Assembly (NCBI GenBank): GCA_015056795.1
Contig: SVFO01000011.1
Location: forward strand, 49,577 to 113,576
Source: Lachnospiraceae bacterium
Lineage (GTDB): Bacteria; Bacillota; Clostridia; Lachnospirales; Lachnospiraceae
Length of the DNA stretch: 64,000 nucleotides
Reading direction: 5' to 3'
Below, piece after piece: positions 11,936 to 20,167 of this stretch. Every line of letters begins with the position of its first letter. Position 1 is the stretch's first letter. The position numbers and the translations under genes were made by a program. The notes beneath the pieces are model-generated. The model saw only the letters and a program-made list of their open reading frames with translations. It ran no database searches and was not told the DNA's origin.

Positions 11936-12706
11936 ATGAGAAAAACATTTATCATGATCGGAACTATCATCACAACGCTTGGCATAGTCTTCTCGCCCGT
12001 TTCTTCTAAGGCCAGCACTTATGTTCAAGTTTGCCCTAGGTCATGCATGAATTCAAACAGCTGTGGTGACCTGAATCAGTTTCTACAAGAGTACTTAGCC
12101 AAGAATTATCCGAATTTGGCTTGCTATTTTAACTTAACGTGTCCTAACCAGAACACATGTGCAAATCCTACTGATCATTCGTGCATTCCAGAGGTAACGC
12201 CGACCATTCCTGAGGAATCCGCGTCTGCTCCAGATGAAGTCATAACTATCCCCGAGGAATCACCAACCAATTCTGACGAAGCTACAGAAAATCATGACGC
12301 CCCCGCTGGTAATCCAGATGATACAGGCCTTCCTACCTACGAGGAGCAGGTGGTTGCGCTTGTCAATGCGGAGCGCGCGAAGGAGGGCTTGCCTGCCCTG
12401 AAGGTGGATGAAACCCTGCAGGCCGCCGCACTTGCTCGTGCTAAGGAAACCGTGCAGCTCTTCTCCCATACGCGTCCTAATGGCACCTCCTGCTTCACGA
12501 TCCTAAAGGAATACGGCATCAGCTACCGCTACGCTGGGGAGAACATCGCCTATGGTCAGCGCTCTCCTGAAGAGGTGGTCAATGCATGGATGAACAGCGA
12601 GGGACACCGCGCAAATATCATGAACAAAAACTTTACGACCATTGGCATCGGCTACTATCAGACCGCCAATGGAACCAAGTATTGGTCGCAGCTTTTCCTC
12701 TCCTAA
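11936..12706 (+). CDS. Secreted CAP/SCP-domain protein
   Basis: 256 residues. An N-terminal signal peptide (MRKTF, hydrophobic core, cleavage probably near SSKAS) is followed by a cysteine-rich stretch (residues about 30-85, eight or so Cys), a Pro/Glu-rich linker with repeated PEES units, and a C-terminal CAP domain (about 135-256) with EEQVVALVNAERAKEGL, FSHTRPNG, YAGENIAYG and SEGHRANIMN. Bacterial CAP proteins are extracellular and mostly of unknown function. The cysteine-rich N-terminal region may be disulfide-bonded or bind a surface partner. AAAGGAG lies before the ATG. It stands alone on the plus strand, divergent from the pepF unit, and is followed by two hairpins. Confidence 0.88.
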   Translation: MRKTFIMIGTIITTLGIVFSPVSSKASTYVQVCPRSCMNSNSCGDLNQFLQEYLAKNYPNLACYFNLTCPNQNTCANPTDHSCIPEVTPTIPEESASAPDEVITIPEESPTNSDEATENHDAPAGNPDDTGLPTYEEQVVALVNAERAKEGLPALKVDETLQAAALARAKETVQLFSHTRPNGTSCFTILKEYGISYRYAGENIAYGQRSPEEVVNAWMNSEGHRANIMNKNFTTIGIGYYQTANGTKYWSQLFLS

Positions 12707-12747
12707 CTAACGCCATAATCACCCTCCTAAACATACCTCCCTACTTT

Positions 12748-12790
12748 GCGGACAACACAGGATTGATTTCTGACATCCTGTGTTGTTCGC
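12748..12790. terminator. Hairpin downstream of the CAP gene
   Basis: GCGGACAACACAGGAT (12748-12763) pairs with ATCCTGTGTTGTTCGC (12775-12790), 15 of 16 positions, with an 11-base loop. No T run follows, so it may protect the mRNA 3' end rather than terminate by itself. Confidence 0.55.
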
Positions 12791-12794
12791 ATAA

Positions 12795-12833
12795 AAACGC
12801 CTAGTTAGCATCAAATGTACTAACTAGGCGTTT
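12795..12833. terminator. Bidirectional intrinsic terminator between the CAP gene and metF
   Basis: AAACGCCTAGTTAG (12795-12808) and CTAACTAGGCGTTT (12820-12833) form a perfect 14-bp stem. The minus strand continues as TTTTTAT and the plus strand as CCTTTTCC, so it serves metF best and the CAP gene as well. Confidence 0.8.
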
Positions 12834-12891
12834 CCTTTTCCTATTCATAGCTTCACCTGACCCGCGAAAAGCATCATCAGATGGACCCTAT

Positions 12892-13761
12892 TTATAACTC
12901 TAGAATTTTCGAAAGGTTTGCCATAATGGCGGATGCCACGGCAGGGTTGTTCATGGAGTACACGTGCACGGTGCGGAATCCATTCGCGAACAGGTCAATA
13001 ATCTGATCCGTTGCGTAGGCGATGCCCGCCTGACGCATGCATTCTGGCGTACTACCAAAGGTATCAAGAATTCTGCGGAAGCGCTGCGGCAGCTGGGAGC
13101 CTGAGAGCTTCAAGGTCCGCTTCATCTGCGTTGCGTTGACGATCGGCATGATGCCAGGATGTACTGGTACGAAAATGCCTGCCTCGCGAAGCTGATACAT
13201 ATAGCTGTAAAAGGCTGCATTGTCAAAAAACATCTGCGTGATCAAGAAATCCATTCCTGCGTCAACCTTTTCCTTCAGGTACTTGATGTCCTCCTGCTGC
13301 GTCTCGGCCTCGGGATGTGTCTCAGGATAGCATGCTCCTGCAATACAGAAATTCGGATCAAATTCCTTGATTTCCCGAACTAATTCGATGGCATGGCGGA
13401 AGTTTTTCTCAGTTGGCTCAAAGCCGTCAGGACGGTCTCCGCGCAGTGCCAAAATGTTCTGAATACCCTTCTCCTTTAGGAGAACCAGCTGTCTGTCAAC
13501 GGTCTCCTTGTCGGAGGTAATACAGGTCAGATGCGCCATCATGGGAACGCCCTGCTCCTCCTGAAGCTGTCTGGCAATCTCCACCGTATATTCGCTGGTG
13601 CCGCCGCCTGCCCCGTAGGTCACGCTCATGAACGCAGGCTTCAAATCAGCAATCTTTCTCGCCGCAGTTACGACGGTCTCCATGTTGTCCTTAGTCTTCG
13701 GAGGAAACACCTCAAAGGAAACGGAATAGTTCTTTTCTGCCAAAATCTCATTAATTCTCAT
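12892..13761 (-). CDS. metF: Methylenetetrahydrofolate reductase
   Basis: 289-residue flavoprotein of the MetF family, which reduces 5,10-methylene-tetrahydrofolate to 5-methyl-tetrahydrofolate for methionine synthesis and one-carbon metabolism. The N-terminal SFEVFPPKT (catalytic Glu), the SVTYGAGGG loop, LALRGDRPDG and MDFLITQMFFDN are all as in E. coli MetF, and the length is normal. It starts 7 bases after the end of a lipoprotein gene on the same strand, so the pair is probably one transcript, which is an odd partnership. A strong terminator follows. Confidence 0.95.
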   Translation of the reverse strand: MRINEILAEKNYSVSFEVFPPKTKDNMETVVTAARKIADLKPAFMSVTYGAGGGTSEYTVEIARQLQEEQGVPMMAHLTCITSDKETVDRQLVLLKEKGIQNILALRGDRPDGFEPTEKNFRHAIELVREIKEFDPNFCIAGACYPETHPEAETQQEDIKYLKEKVDAGMDFLITQMFFDNAAFYSYMYQLREAGIFVPVHPGIMPIVNATQMKRTLKLSGSQLPQRFRRILDTFGSTPECMRQAGIAYATDQIIDLFANGFRTVHVYSMNNPAVASAIMANLSKILEL

Positions 13762-13768
13762 GTCTTAC

Positions 13769-15712
13769 TTAACCTTTCCCCTCATTCCCGACTTCCCCGG
13801 ATGCCCCGATAAAGCGGTATAGTACAATTTCATCGGCAAGGAGGTCTGCACCTGGTAGCAAGTAGGACAGTCCATCCTTTCCCTTATTCTCAAAGGACAA
13901 CATCAACAGCTGTACGCCATCCTTTTGAATTGCCTTAATGCGATAGTCCCCTACCTTCGTTTTCAGGAAGGGGTAATGCTTTGTAAAAATGTCCAAGGTC
14001 TCTTCGTTCGTGGAACGAATTCTGATGACGTCGGGCGGATCCGATCGCGAATCCGTATACAACCGATCGTAGCCATAGATCTCCATGTAATAGATTTCCG
14101 TAAGCGTCTCGATGGTAATGGTTCCCTTGTTGGAGATGGTCAGCTTTGCCGTATACTCTCCCTCCGCGCCATCATAGAACAGCCAAGTTCCTTCCAAGAA
14201 GCGAAGCAGGCCTGCCTCATTCTGATATTCGGGACCTCTTTGTTCTCCAGCATAATCTCTGCCATAGACATAGGTGGAAAGCGGGAAGCCTTCCTTGGTA
14301 AAGCGCTTAAGACGATTTTCCTCTCCAAAGGCATAGGCCCCATAGTAGCTTCCTGAAATCACCTGAATGCGAAGCTTCGGAATATCCTCCAGGGTTACCT
14401 TTACGCCAACCTTTTCGCCTGCATCCAGCGTTACCGTCGCAATACTTTCGCCTGGAATATAATACCGATCCTTTAAGAGGCCTTCCGTAATCAGATCGCC
14501 CTGATAAAGTCTCTCAACGCTAATTTCCGTTTGATCCTGCGCCGCCGTAATGATGGCCCAATAATAGGTCGGTTCCTTCGGCGCGTTCTTCTTAGAGGAG
14601 GTAACGACTTCCTCTTCATACTCCTCTTCCTTTGGCAGCTCAGGGACCTCAATCAGTTCCTTTGTCCCCTGCAATCTCGCCAATTCCTTGGAGGTAACAT
14701 ATTCTATATCGGCCAGCGTCTTGGGCTGTGCCTGCTCTAGGGGAAGGTTCGAAATAAAGGTCCATTTTCCCTTTTCCACCTTGACAGTCATGACATATTC
14801 AGCCTTCTTCTCACGGGCCCATCCCGCCTTGCGGTAATAAATTTCATACATGTTGTCGCAGACCGTAGCACTCATAAATTCCACGCGCATGGTCTCCAGC
14901 TGTTTCGGAACATAATAAATCAGATTCCTGTCAAGCGCCTTCCACTCCAAGGGATGTCTTGCTTCCGAATAATCCAAACCCGTTCTTGACTTCACAAAAT
15001 TCTGTACGGAACGATTCGTCAGCGCCGTTACCTGACTGGCATTCAATGCCAATTCTTCCTCCGTGAAGGGCTCCTCTGGCGGCTCCTCGCCTTCTTCCAG
15101 CTCTTCCATCAAGTTTTCCCCGCGAAGCTCGGCAATTCGATATGCTTCCTCTAGTCTTTCCGTGCGAAGGTTCTCGCGAACCACGGCAACCTGCTCGTCA
15201 CTCAGAGTAACCTTCATTCCTGCTCCGCCCTGTAAAACCGTTTGCCAATCAATCTCTTCGGGGCGATAGTAATGGCAAATGAAAAAGCCATTGTCCGTAC
15301 TACGAATCGACCACTGAAGCCTTCGAAGCTCCTGGTCCGTCAATTCCTGCACCTCGGGTATTTCCTCTTCGGTCTCAGAAGCTTCGGCTTCTACTCCTTC
15401 CGTTGCCGTCCCCGCTGAAGCCGTATCGGTAGCGTTGACATCCGCTTCCTTGGCAGAATTCGTTTTCTTCTCTGCATCTATCGTTTCTTGGCTCGCATCG
15501 TCAGATGACTGTATGGACTTTATCGCGGTTTCCTGCGTTTTCTTTGCCTGTGCCTGATATACCTTAGTCGCTTCTTCTCCTGACTGTGCCTGATAAACTG
15601 TTGCATCTTCCTGAATTGTCGAAGAAAAATGTTCCTCAGAATCCGCGCTCCCACACCCCGTCAAACATAGAACGAAAAGCCAAAGCCATAATCGTTTTCT
15701 AAGTTTCTTCAT
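13769..15712 (-). CDS. Large lipoprotein of unknown function
   Basis: 647 residues with an N-terminal lipoprotein signal (basic residues, LWLWLFVLCLTGC, lipidated Cys20). Residues about 20-125 are a low-complexity Ala/Glu/Thr linker, as in cell-wall spanning lipoproteins. The rest is a mixture of helical and beta regions without a motif I recognise; the last third is beta-rich and acidic. The protein should sit on the outer face of the membrane. It is followed at 7 bases by metF. No promoter is obvious in the 160-base gap upstream. Confidence 0.75.
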   Translation of the reverse strand: MKKLRKRLWLWLFVLCLTGCGSADSEEHFSSTIQEDATVYQAQSGEEATKVYQAQAKKTQETAIKSIQSSDDASQETIDAEKKTNSAKEADVNATDTASAGTATEGVEAEASETEEEIPEVQELTDQELRRLQWSIRSTDNGFFICHYYRPEEIDWQTVLQGGAGMKVTLSDEQVAVVRENLRTERLEEAYRIAELRGENLMEELEEGEEPPEEPFTEEELALNASQVTALTNRSVQNFVKSRTGLDYSEARHPLEWKALDRNLIYYVPKQLETMRVEFMSATVCDNMYEIYYRKAGWAREKKAEYVMTVKVEKGKWTFISNLPLEQAQPKTLADIEYVTSKELARLQGTKELIEVPELPKEEEYEEEVVTSSKKNAPKEPTYYWAIITAAQDQTEISVERLYQGDLITEGLLKDRYYIPGESIATVTLDAGEKVGVKVTLEDIPKLRIQVISGSYYGAYAFGEENRLKRFTKEGFPLSTYVYGRDYAGEQRGPEYQNEAGLLRFLEGTWLFYDGAEGEYTAKLTISNKGTITIETLTEIYYMEIYGYDRLYTDSRSDPPDVIRIRSTNEETLDIFTKHYPFLKTKVGDYRIKAIQKDGVQLLMLSFENKGKDGLSYLLPGADLLADEIVLYRFIGASGEVGNEGKG

Positions 15713-15872
15713 GTAATGAGCGTCACTTTCTCAATCTTTCGTCTCGCATAGAGACACATATTATATTTTAACCGATTGGCACCTTCTTGTCAAATTTGTT
15801 TCTCCTGCCGTTTTTCGAAGTCTCCTTTAACTATTTTACGTAATCTTTGTCCTTCTCACCTTACTCTCCTCC

Positions 15873-16184
15873 TTAGGTAATCCCCACCGTCCTATCCACG
15901 GGCAGCGAGAATGCAATCCCCTGACCTGCCGTCTCCAGACCAGCCTTAGCATTGATCGCCTTTAACACTTCATCCTTAATTTCATTTTTGACTATGATCA
16001 TAACAATTTCCTTGTCAGGCTGAATCACAATCTGGAATAACTTTTCCGCCTCGCGGTTAGCAGTTCCGCGTCCGTGAAGAATGGTTCCGCCTCGGGCACC
16101 AGCTTCCTTCGCCGCCTCCATGACAATGGGGGAATACCCCATATTGACAATGCATAACACCATTTGAAATTCCGAATTTTTCAT
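15873..16184 (-). CDS. P-II-like regulatory protein (first copy)
   Basis: About 103 residues from the ATG at 16184, chosen because GGGGAGG stands 8 bases before it. The C-terminal AGQGIAFSLPVDRTVGI matches the P-II signature around the B-loop (G-x-G-x-x-F-x-L-P-V), and the N-terminal strand and helix order fits the ferredoxin-like trimeric P-II fold. The T-loop region (GGTILHGRGTANREAEKLF) is different from GlnB, so it is a P-II-like rather than classical nitrogen P-II protein. It probably senses a nucleotide and controls the membrane protein encoded just upstream. Last gene of a seven-gene operon. Confidence 0.82.
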   Translation of the reverse strand: MKNSEFQMVLCIVNMGYSPIVMEAAKEAGARGGTILHGRGTANREAEKLFQIVIQPDKEIVMIIVKNEIKDEVLKAINAKAGLETAGQGIAFSLPVDRTVGIT

Positions 16185-16189
16185 CCCAT

Positions 16190-16579
16190 TCACCTCCCCA
16201 CTTCCTCTGTCAGGCCAAATCTTGGCAATTCATTACTTAGAAAACCGAAGGCCGAAGCCCCCATGATGCTAGAAAGGGGAATGGATACGGCTACGCCCTT
16301 GCCACCTTTGACGGAAGCAAAGCGATCCTCCAGCGCCCCAAGAATCTCCATCAGCCGATCTTCTCTCACTAAGCTAAAGATAACGGACTTTTCGTTCTTT
16401 GACAATCCCAAATACTCTAACATTTTCTCCTCTGCCGTCCCCTTCGCTGCTAAAATCATCTGCATGTTCACTTGAAAAGTCTGGATCAGGTCAGCATAAA
16501 AGTCAGCCTTCTTTTTGTCCACAATGGTAATCAGCATTTCGAGCCGTATCGGCGCTATATTCTTTTTCCCTTTTTGCAT
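16190..16579 (-). CDS. P-II-like regulatory protein (second, divergent copy)
   Basis: About 129 residues from the ATG at 16579 (GGGAGGA 9 bases upstream); an in-frame ATG at 16597 lacks a ribosome binding site. It has the same fold pattern as its neighbour, with a P-II-like C-terminal motif (VKGGKGVAVSIPLSSIMG), but an unusual T-loop segment and a C-terminal extension (SAFGFLSNELPRFGL). Two different P-II-like subunits next to each other could form a heteromeric sensor. Gaps are 6 bases to the first P-II-like gene and 5 bases to the DUF1538-type gene. Confidence 0.75.
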   Translation of the reverse strand: MQKGKKNIAPIRLEMLITIVDKKKADFYADLIQTFQVNMQMILAAKGTAEEKMLEYLGLSKNEKSVIFSLVREDRLMEILGALEDRFASVKGGKGVAVSIPLSSIMGASAFGFLSNELPRFGLTEEVGR

Positions 16580-16584
16580 CTTTT

Positions 16585-18141
16585 CTAATCCTCCCATTCA
16601 AAATAGATCACTTCCGCATCCTCCGCAGAGAAGATGTGCCGCATTGCAGCCTTGTCCCGAGTTTGCTTTGCAACAACGGCGCGGAATCCCAATAGCTGTA
16701 TGGCAATGAGCGGTGTCATGGCGACCATTGCCACCATGCCAAAGGCGCCTTCCAAAACCGCATCTCCCCCCCTTAAGGCAACACAGACGCCAACGATCAT
16801 TGGCAGTACAAAGCTGCTGGTCAGTGGACCGCTGGCGACCCCGCCAGAATCGAAGGCAATGGCGGTATAAAGTTTTGGCACAAAGAAGGACAAGGTCAGT
16901 GACAGTAGATAGCCTGGAATCAGATAATACAGAATGGAGAATCCCAGCTGCACCCGAAGGGCGGACATACCCACCGACAGACCAACGCCAATGGACAGGG
17001 CGATCATCATCTGGAGCCTTCCCACATTGCCGTCGGTCACCTCCTCCACCTGACGATTTAGCACATGGATGGCTGGCTCTGCCAGCACCGTCACCATGCC
17101 CAATACAAAGGAGAAGGCCACCGCCAGCTTTCCATTTTCAGCTGCCAGGTCATGGCCCAGCTTATACCCGATGGGCATATAGCCAATGGTCACGGCGGTC
17201 AGAAAAATCACCAGCCCTGAGAGCGTATAGATCAAGCCTGCAAAGATCTGGATCAGGCTCTGCCTGCTGATCTTTAGGATGGTAAACTGCAGCACCAGAA
17301 AAAAGAACACAATGAGAAACAGGGCCACTGCCACCTCCCGAAGGTTTTCCAGGGCAGTTTTCCAAAGGGTCATCCACAGATTCGCCTCCAGCGCATACTT
17401 CGGCACCTCATATGTAATTGCTTCGTTGGAGAACAGGGGCAGGATCAGCATGGCGAGTACAGGTCCCACAGAGCAAAGCGCCACAAGACCAAAGCTGTTC
17501 TCTTGGGAATTCTTTCCTCCTGCCGACCCGGCGATCCCGACACCCAGCGCCATGATGAAGGGTACCGTAATGGGCCCCGTGGTTACGCCGCCAGAGTCAA
17601 AGGCCAGGGGAAGGAAGGCGCTTTTCCCCCGTTCAAACAGAAGTGCCACCATGGCAAAAATCATAAGATAAAACAAAAGAAGCAACGATGCCTGATCCTT
17701 CTGCCAGACAATCTTCATCACTCCCAGAAGGAGGAAAAAACCGACGCCTATGCCGATGGTCACCGTGAGGAGCGTTGAATCTATCACATTCCGCACCTGG
17801 CTTGCCAACACGGACAGATCTGGCTCCGCCACGGTAATAAAAACACCCATGACAAAGGACACCGCCAGGAGAATAAGGAGCCTTCGTGATTTGGAAAGAC
17901 CCGTTCCTATGTATTCCCCCATGGGTGTCATGGACAGATCTGCTCCCAGATTAAACAGCGCTATCCCCAGGATCAAAAAAAGGGTGGCGATGGCGAAGGT
18001 GCACGCCTCCCTCCGTGACAGTTCCACGAACGAAGTCATACATAAAATCGCCACCAGTGCCGCCACTGGAATGACGGAGGAGAAGGACTCCTTTAACTTA
18101 TCCAGCAATACCGTTCGCAATGATTTTCGTTTTCTTTCCAT
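16585..18141 (-). CDS. DUF1538-type membrane protein with internal duplication
   Basis: 518 residues, about 12 to 14 predicted membrane helices. The two halves are repeats: AEP at 105-107 and 354-356, and AFDSGGVTTGP near 180-190 and AFDSGGVASGP near 429-439, an arrangement typical of inverted-repeat transporters. From memory this resembles DUF1538 proteins, predicted transporters of unknown substrate. The neighbours, two P-II-like proteins downstream and a CaCA exchanger upstream, suggest an ion or small-molecule transporter gated by nucleotide-sensing P-II-like subunits. That role is inference. AAAAGGAAAAGCAG precedes the ATG. Confidence 0.8.
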   Translation of the reverse strand: MERKRKSLRTVLLDKLKESFSSVIPVAALVAILCMTSFVELSRREACTFAIATLFLILGIALFNLGADLSMTPMGEYIGTGLSKSRRLLILLAVSFVMGVFITVAEPDLSVLASQVRNVIDSTLLTVTIGIGVGFFLLLGVMKIVWQKDQASLLLLFYLMIFAMVALLFERGKSAFLPLAFDSGGVTTGPITVPFIMALGVGIAGSAGGKNSQENSFGLVALCSVGPVLAMLILPLFSNEAITYEVPKYALEANLWMTLWKTALENLREVAVALFLIVFFFLVLQFTILKISRQSLIQIFAGLIYTLSGLVIFLTAVTIGYMPIGYKLGHDLAAENGKLAVAFSFVLGMVTVLAEPAIHVLNRQVEEVTDGNVGRLQMMIALSIGVGLSVGMSALRVQLGFSILYYLIPGYLLSLTLSFFVPKLYTAIAFDSGGVASGPLTSSFVLPMIVGVCVALRGGDAVLEGAFGMVAMVAMTPLIAIQLLGFRAVVAKQTRDKAAMRHIFSAEDAEVIYFEWED

Positions 18142-18198
18142 CTGCTTTTCCTTTTCTTTTTATGTTTCCTATCAACTCTCCTTTGAGAATCATCGTCT

Positions 18199-19134
18199 CT
18201 AGGATTGCATGAGGTAAACAAAATATCCGCCGTAACTCAGTAGCAGCAATGTGCCTCCAAGCCTTCCCAGCTTATGATGCCTTGCAACACATAGGAGTAA
18301 CAGCAGCATTGTGACAATGGCAACGATACTATCCACCGTAAAGCTAGCGGCATACTCCACGGGCGTGATCAGCGCCGTGGTTCCCACCACAAACAAAATG
18401 TTAAAAATATTGCTTCCAACAATGTTTCCCATGGCAATGTCGCTCTTTCCCTTGATGGCGGCGGTAACGCTCGTTACAAGCTCTGGCAGGGATGTTCCAA
18501 GAGCCACGATGGTCAGACCTATAAAGCGTTCGGACATGCCAAACATCTTTGCCATGGCAGTGGCAGCATCCACGGTTATGTCACTTCCAAAGACGATCAT
18601 GGTACCCCCTGATGCTACCATGAGAAGCAAAAGCCATATCGGCTTTTGCCTCTCTTCCTTAGCCTCCTCCTGCGATCCCTTCTTTGTCATCTGCCAAAGA
18701 TAAAGCAGATACAGGATCATGAAAATCCAAAGAATCCAGCCGTCCGCACGGCTTATGTAATGATCCAAAAGTCCCAGGCAGACCAAAAGCACCGTAACGC
18801 CAATAGTAAAGGGAAGCTCATAGCGCACCGTGGAGCGTTGCACTGCGATCTCCCTGATCAGTGAAGTAATTCCAAGGATAATCAGCACATTCAAAATATT
18901 GCTTCCCACCACGTTTCCGATGGTAATTTCCGCGCTACCCTTGATCGCAGCTACGATGCTGACCGCTGCCTCTGGCAGAGACGTACCCATGGCTACTATG
19001 GTCAGACCCACTACCAGCTCTGGAATGCCAAGTCTGGAAGCTATCCCCGAGGCTCCGTCCACAAACCAGTCTGCCCCCTTCACGAGAAGCACAAACCCCG
19101 CAATCAACAAAAGTATTTGTAATAACAATTCCAT
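18199..19134 (-). CDS. Calcium/sodium antiporter, CaCA family
   Basis: 311 residues, about ten membrane helices in two homologous halves. Each half has the CaCA alpha-repeat: VVAMGTSLPEAAVSI with TIGNVVGSNILNVL in the first, VVALGTSLPELVTSV with AMGNIVGSNIFNIL in the second. The conserved acidic residues for Ca2+ and Na+ binding (Glu in each alpha-repeat) are kept. It probably extrudes calcium, or exchanges a related cation, using the sodium or proton gradient. Close to E. coli YrbG in size. Its ribosome binding site AAGGA lies just after the end of the preceding small gene, so expression is coupled. Confidence 0.9.
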   Translation of the reverse strand: MELLLQILLLIAGFVLLVKGADWFVDGASGIASRLGIPELVVGLTIVAMGTSLPEAAVSIVAAIKGSAEITIGNVVGSNILNVLIILGITSLIREIAVQRSTVRYELPFTIGVTVLLVCLGLLDHYISRADGWILWIFMILYLLYLWQMTKKGSQEEAKEERQKPIWLLLLMVASGGTMIVFGSDITVDAATAMAKMFGMSERFIGLTIVALGTSLPELVTSVTAAIKGKSDIAMGNIVGSNIFNILFVVGTTALITPVEYAASFTVDSIVAIVTMLLLLLCVARHHKLGRLGGTLLLLSYGGYFVYLMQS

Positions 19135-19137
19135 GTT

Positions 19138-19326
19138 TTATCCTTTCCTTTCCTCTTCCTTTTCCTTCGAATTGTCCTCCTGATCATGGACTCTCTGGCT
19201 TTGCGATTCTTTCTTCGCCCCTCTCCCCGAATCCTTCTTCGTCGGTCCGTTCTCCATCCACCATCCCCAGACTGTTGCAACAACACAGATAAAGATTAAA
19301 GCACCTACGATGATATCATTTAACAT
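19138..19326 (-). CDS. Small single-span membrane protein
   Basis: 62 residues: one N-terminal transmembrane helix (IIVGALIFICVVATVWGWW, about 5-23) and a very charged, Lys/Glu-rich cytoplasmic tail. TAAGGAGGGAAAAAAC precedes the ATG, which is a near-perfect ribosome binding site. It ends 3 bases before the CaCA exchanger, so it may be a subunit or regulator of that transporter. I do not recognise a family. Confidence 0.72.
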   Translation of the reverse strand: MLNDIIVGALIFICVVATVWGWWMENGPTKKDSGRGAKKESQSQRVHDQEDNSKEKEEERKG

Positions 19327-19344
19327 GTTTTTTCCCTCCTTAGC

Positions 19345-19491
19345 CTAATCGCTCCACTTGCGGCCCAGCACGATTACGCCGTATGCCTTATATAGGATCA
19401 TGGCAAATAATGACACAACAATGTAAATGGTACTGCCGCCTCCGACAAGTGCCATAAAACCCACCAAAATATATGCAACTATTCGATTCAT
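19345..19491 (-). CDS. Small hydrophobic membrane protein
   Basis: About 48 residues from the ATG at 19491 (GAGAGGA 11 bases upstream). A longer version starting at 19560 would add a basic N-terminal extension and lacks a clear ribosome binding site. The protein is almost entirely one or two membrane helices (IVAYILVGFMALVGGG and TIYIVVSLFAMILYKAYGV) with a basic end. Same operon as the exchanger, 18 bases before the next gene. No family recognised. Confidence 0.6.
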   Translation of the reverse strand: MNRIVAYILVGFMALVGGGSTIYIVVSLFAMILYKAYGVIVLGRKWSD

Positions 19492-19603
19492 AAAGTTTTT
19501 CTTCCTCTCTTTCGGATTACGTTTGACATGCGCAAAATGCCTATGTTTTTTTACACGCAAAATAGACCTATGTTCTCACATAGGGTCAGAAGAGGAATAC
19601 TGC

Positions 19604-20002
19604 TTATTTTTTTCCGTCGGATCTGTGAATAAACCGAATCAGAATCGTCCGGCTTTGATGACGCTGCAGTTGAAGGCAGCACATAACGAATAGAATGATA
19701 ATGGCAACCCCTGCCAAGAGAAATAGCCTTATACAAATGCGCAGGATCTGCTGGACCTGCTTATGAGAGAGACGCCGAAGAAGCACGGCATGATAGACTG
19801 CGGTATTAATCTCGTCCACGCTCTCTATGTTTCCGTCAGCGCAGGCTCCGCCCGTCAAAGTGGCCACCTCGCTCTTGGACTCGTCGAATGTCTTCGCGGA
19901 GGGCAGACCTTCGTTCGTTCCAAACAAAACAGTAAGCAGGATCACAAGAACTAACGAAAACGCGCCGACTCTTTTTTTTATCTGCATGGTTTTCCCATTC
20001 AT
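19604..20002 (-). CDS. Small membrane protein with two hydrophobic segments
   Basis: 132 residues. Hydrophobic segments at about 13-28 (signal anchor) and 88-110 flank a soluble stretch that is probably outside the cell (about 30-85), followed by a basic cytoplasmic tail rich in Arg and His. An optimal AAAGGAGG lies 8 bases before the ATG and a good promoter lies upstream, so this is the first gene of the operon that ends with the P-II-like genes. I do not recognise a family. Confidence 0.7.
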   Translation of the reverse strand: MNGKTMQIKKRVGAFSLVLVILLTVLFGTNEGLPSAKTFDESKSEVATLTGGACADGNIESVDEINTAVYHAVLLRRLSHKQVQQILRICIRLFLLAGVAIIILFVMCCLQLQRHQSRTILIRFIHRSDGKK

Positions 20003-20044
20003 GTAGCAATCCTCCTTTCCCGCAATTCAGAACAATACAGTATT

Positions 20045-20073
20045 ATTCTAGCATGTTCCACATCCCGAGGCAA
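20045..20073 (-). promoter_or_regulatory. Promoter of the CaCA/DUF1538/P-II operon
   Basis: On the minus strand TTGCCT (20068-20073), 17 bases, TAGAAT (20045-20050), then 42 bases to the ATG of the 132-residue protein. It lies between the kdgK terminator and the first gene, so the operon is probably transcribed independently of kdgK. Confidence 0.6.
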
Positions 20074-20121
20074 CTCTTTTTTCGCTTCTTTGCGTGAGGT
20101 CAAAGATTTATTCCAACTACC

Positions 20122-20150
20122 AAAAAAGGCAGGGCGTTTCGCGCCCTGCC
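20122..20150 (-). terminator. Intrinsic terminator after kdgK
   Basis: GGCAGGGCG (20128-20136) and CGCCCTGCC (20142-20150) form a perfect 9-bp GC-rich stem with a 5-base loop. On the minus strand it is followed by TTTTTT, a textbook terminator 18 bases after the kdgK stop. Confidence 0.9.
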
Positions 20151-20167
20151 CCTTGAATTTTCTTTGC

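Noticed and set aside
12707..12891. SAM or folate riboswitch near metF
   Set aside because: The hairpins there lie downstream of metF and behave as terminators; the gene's own upstream side is the lipoprotein gene.
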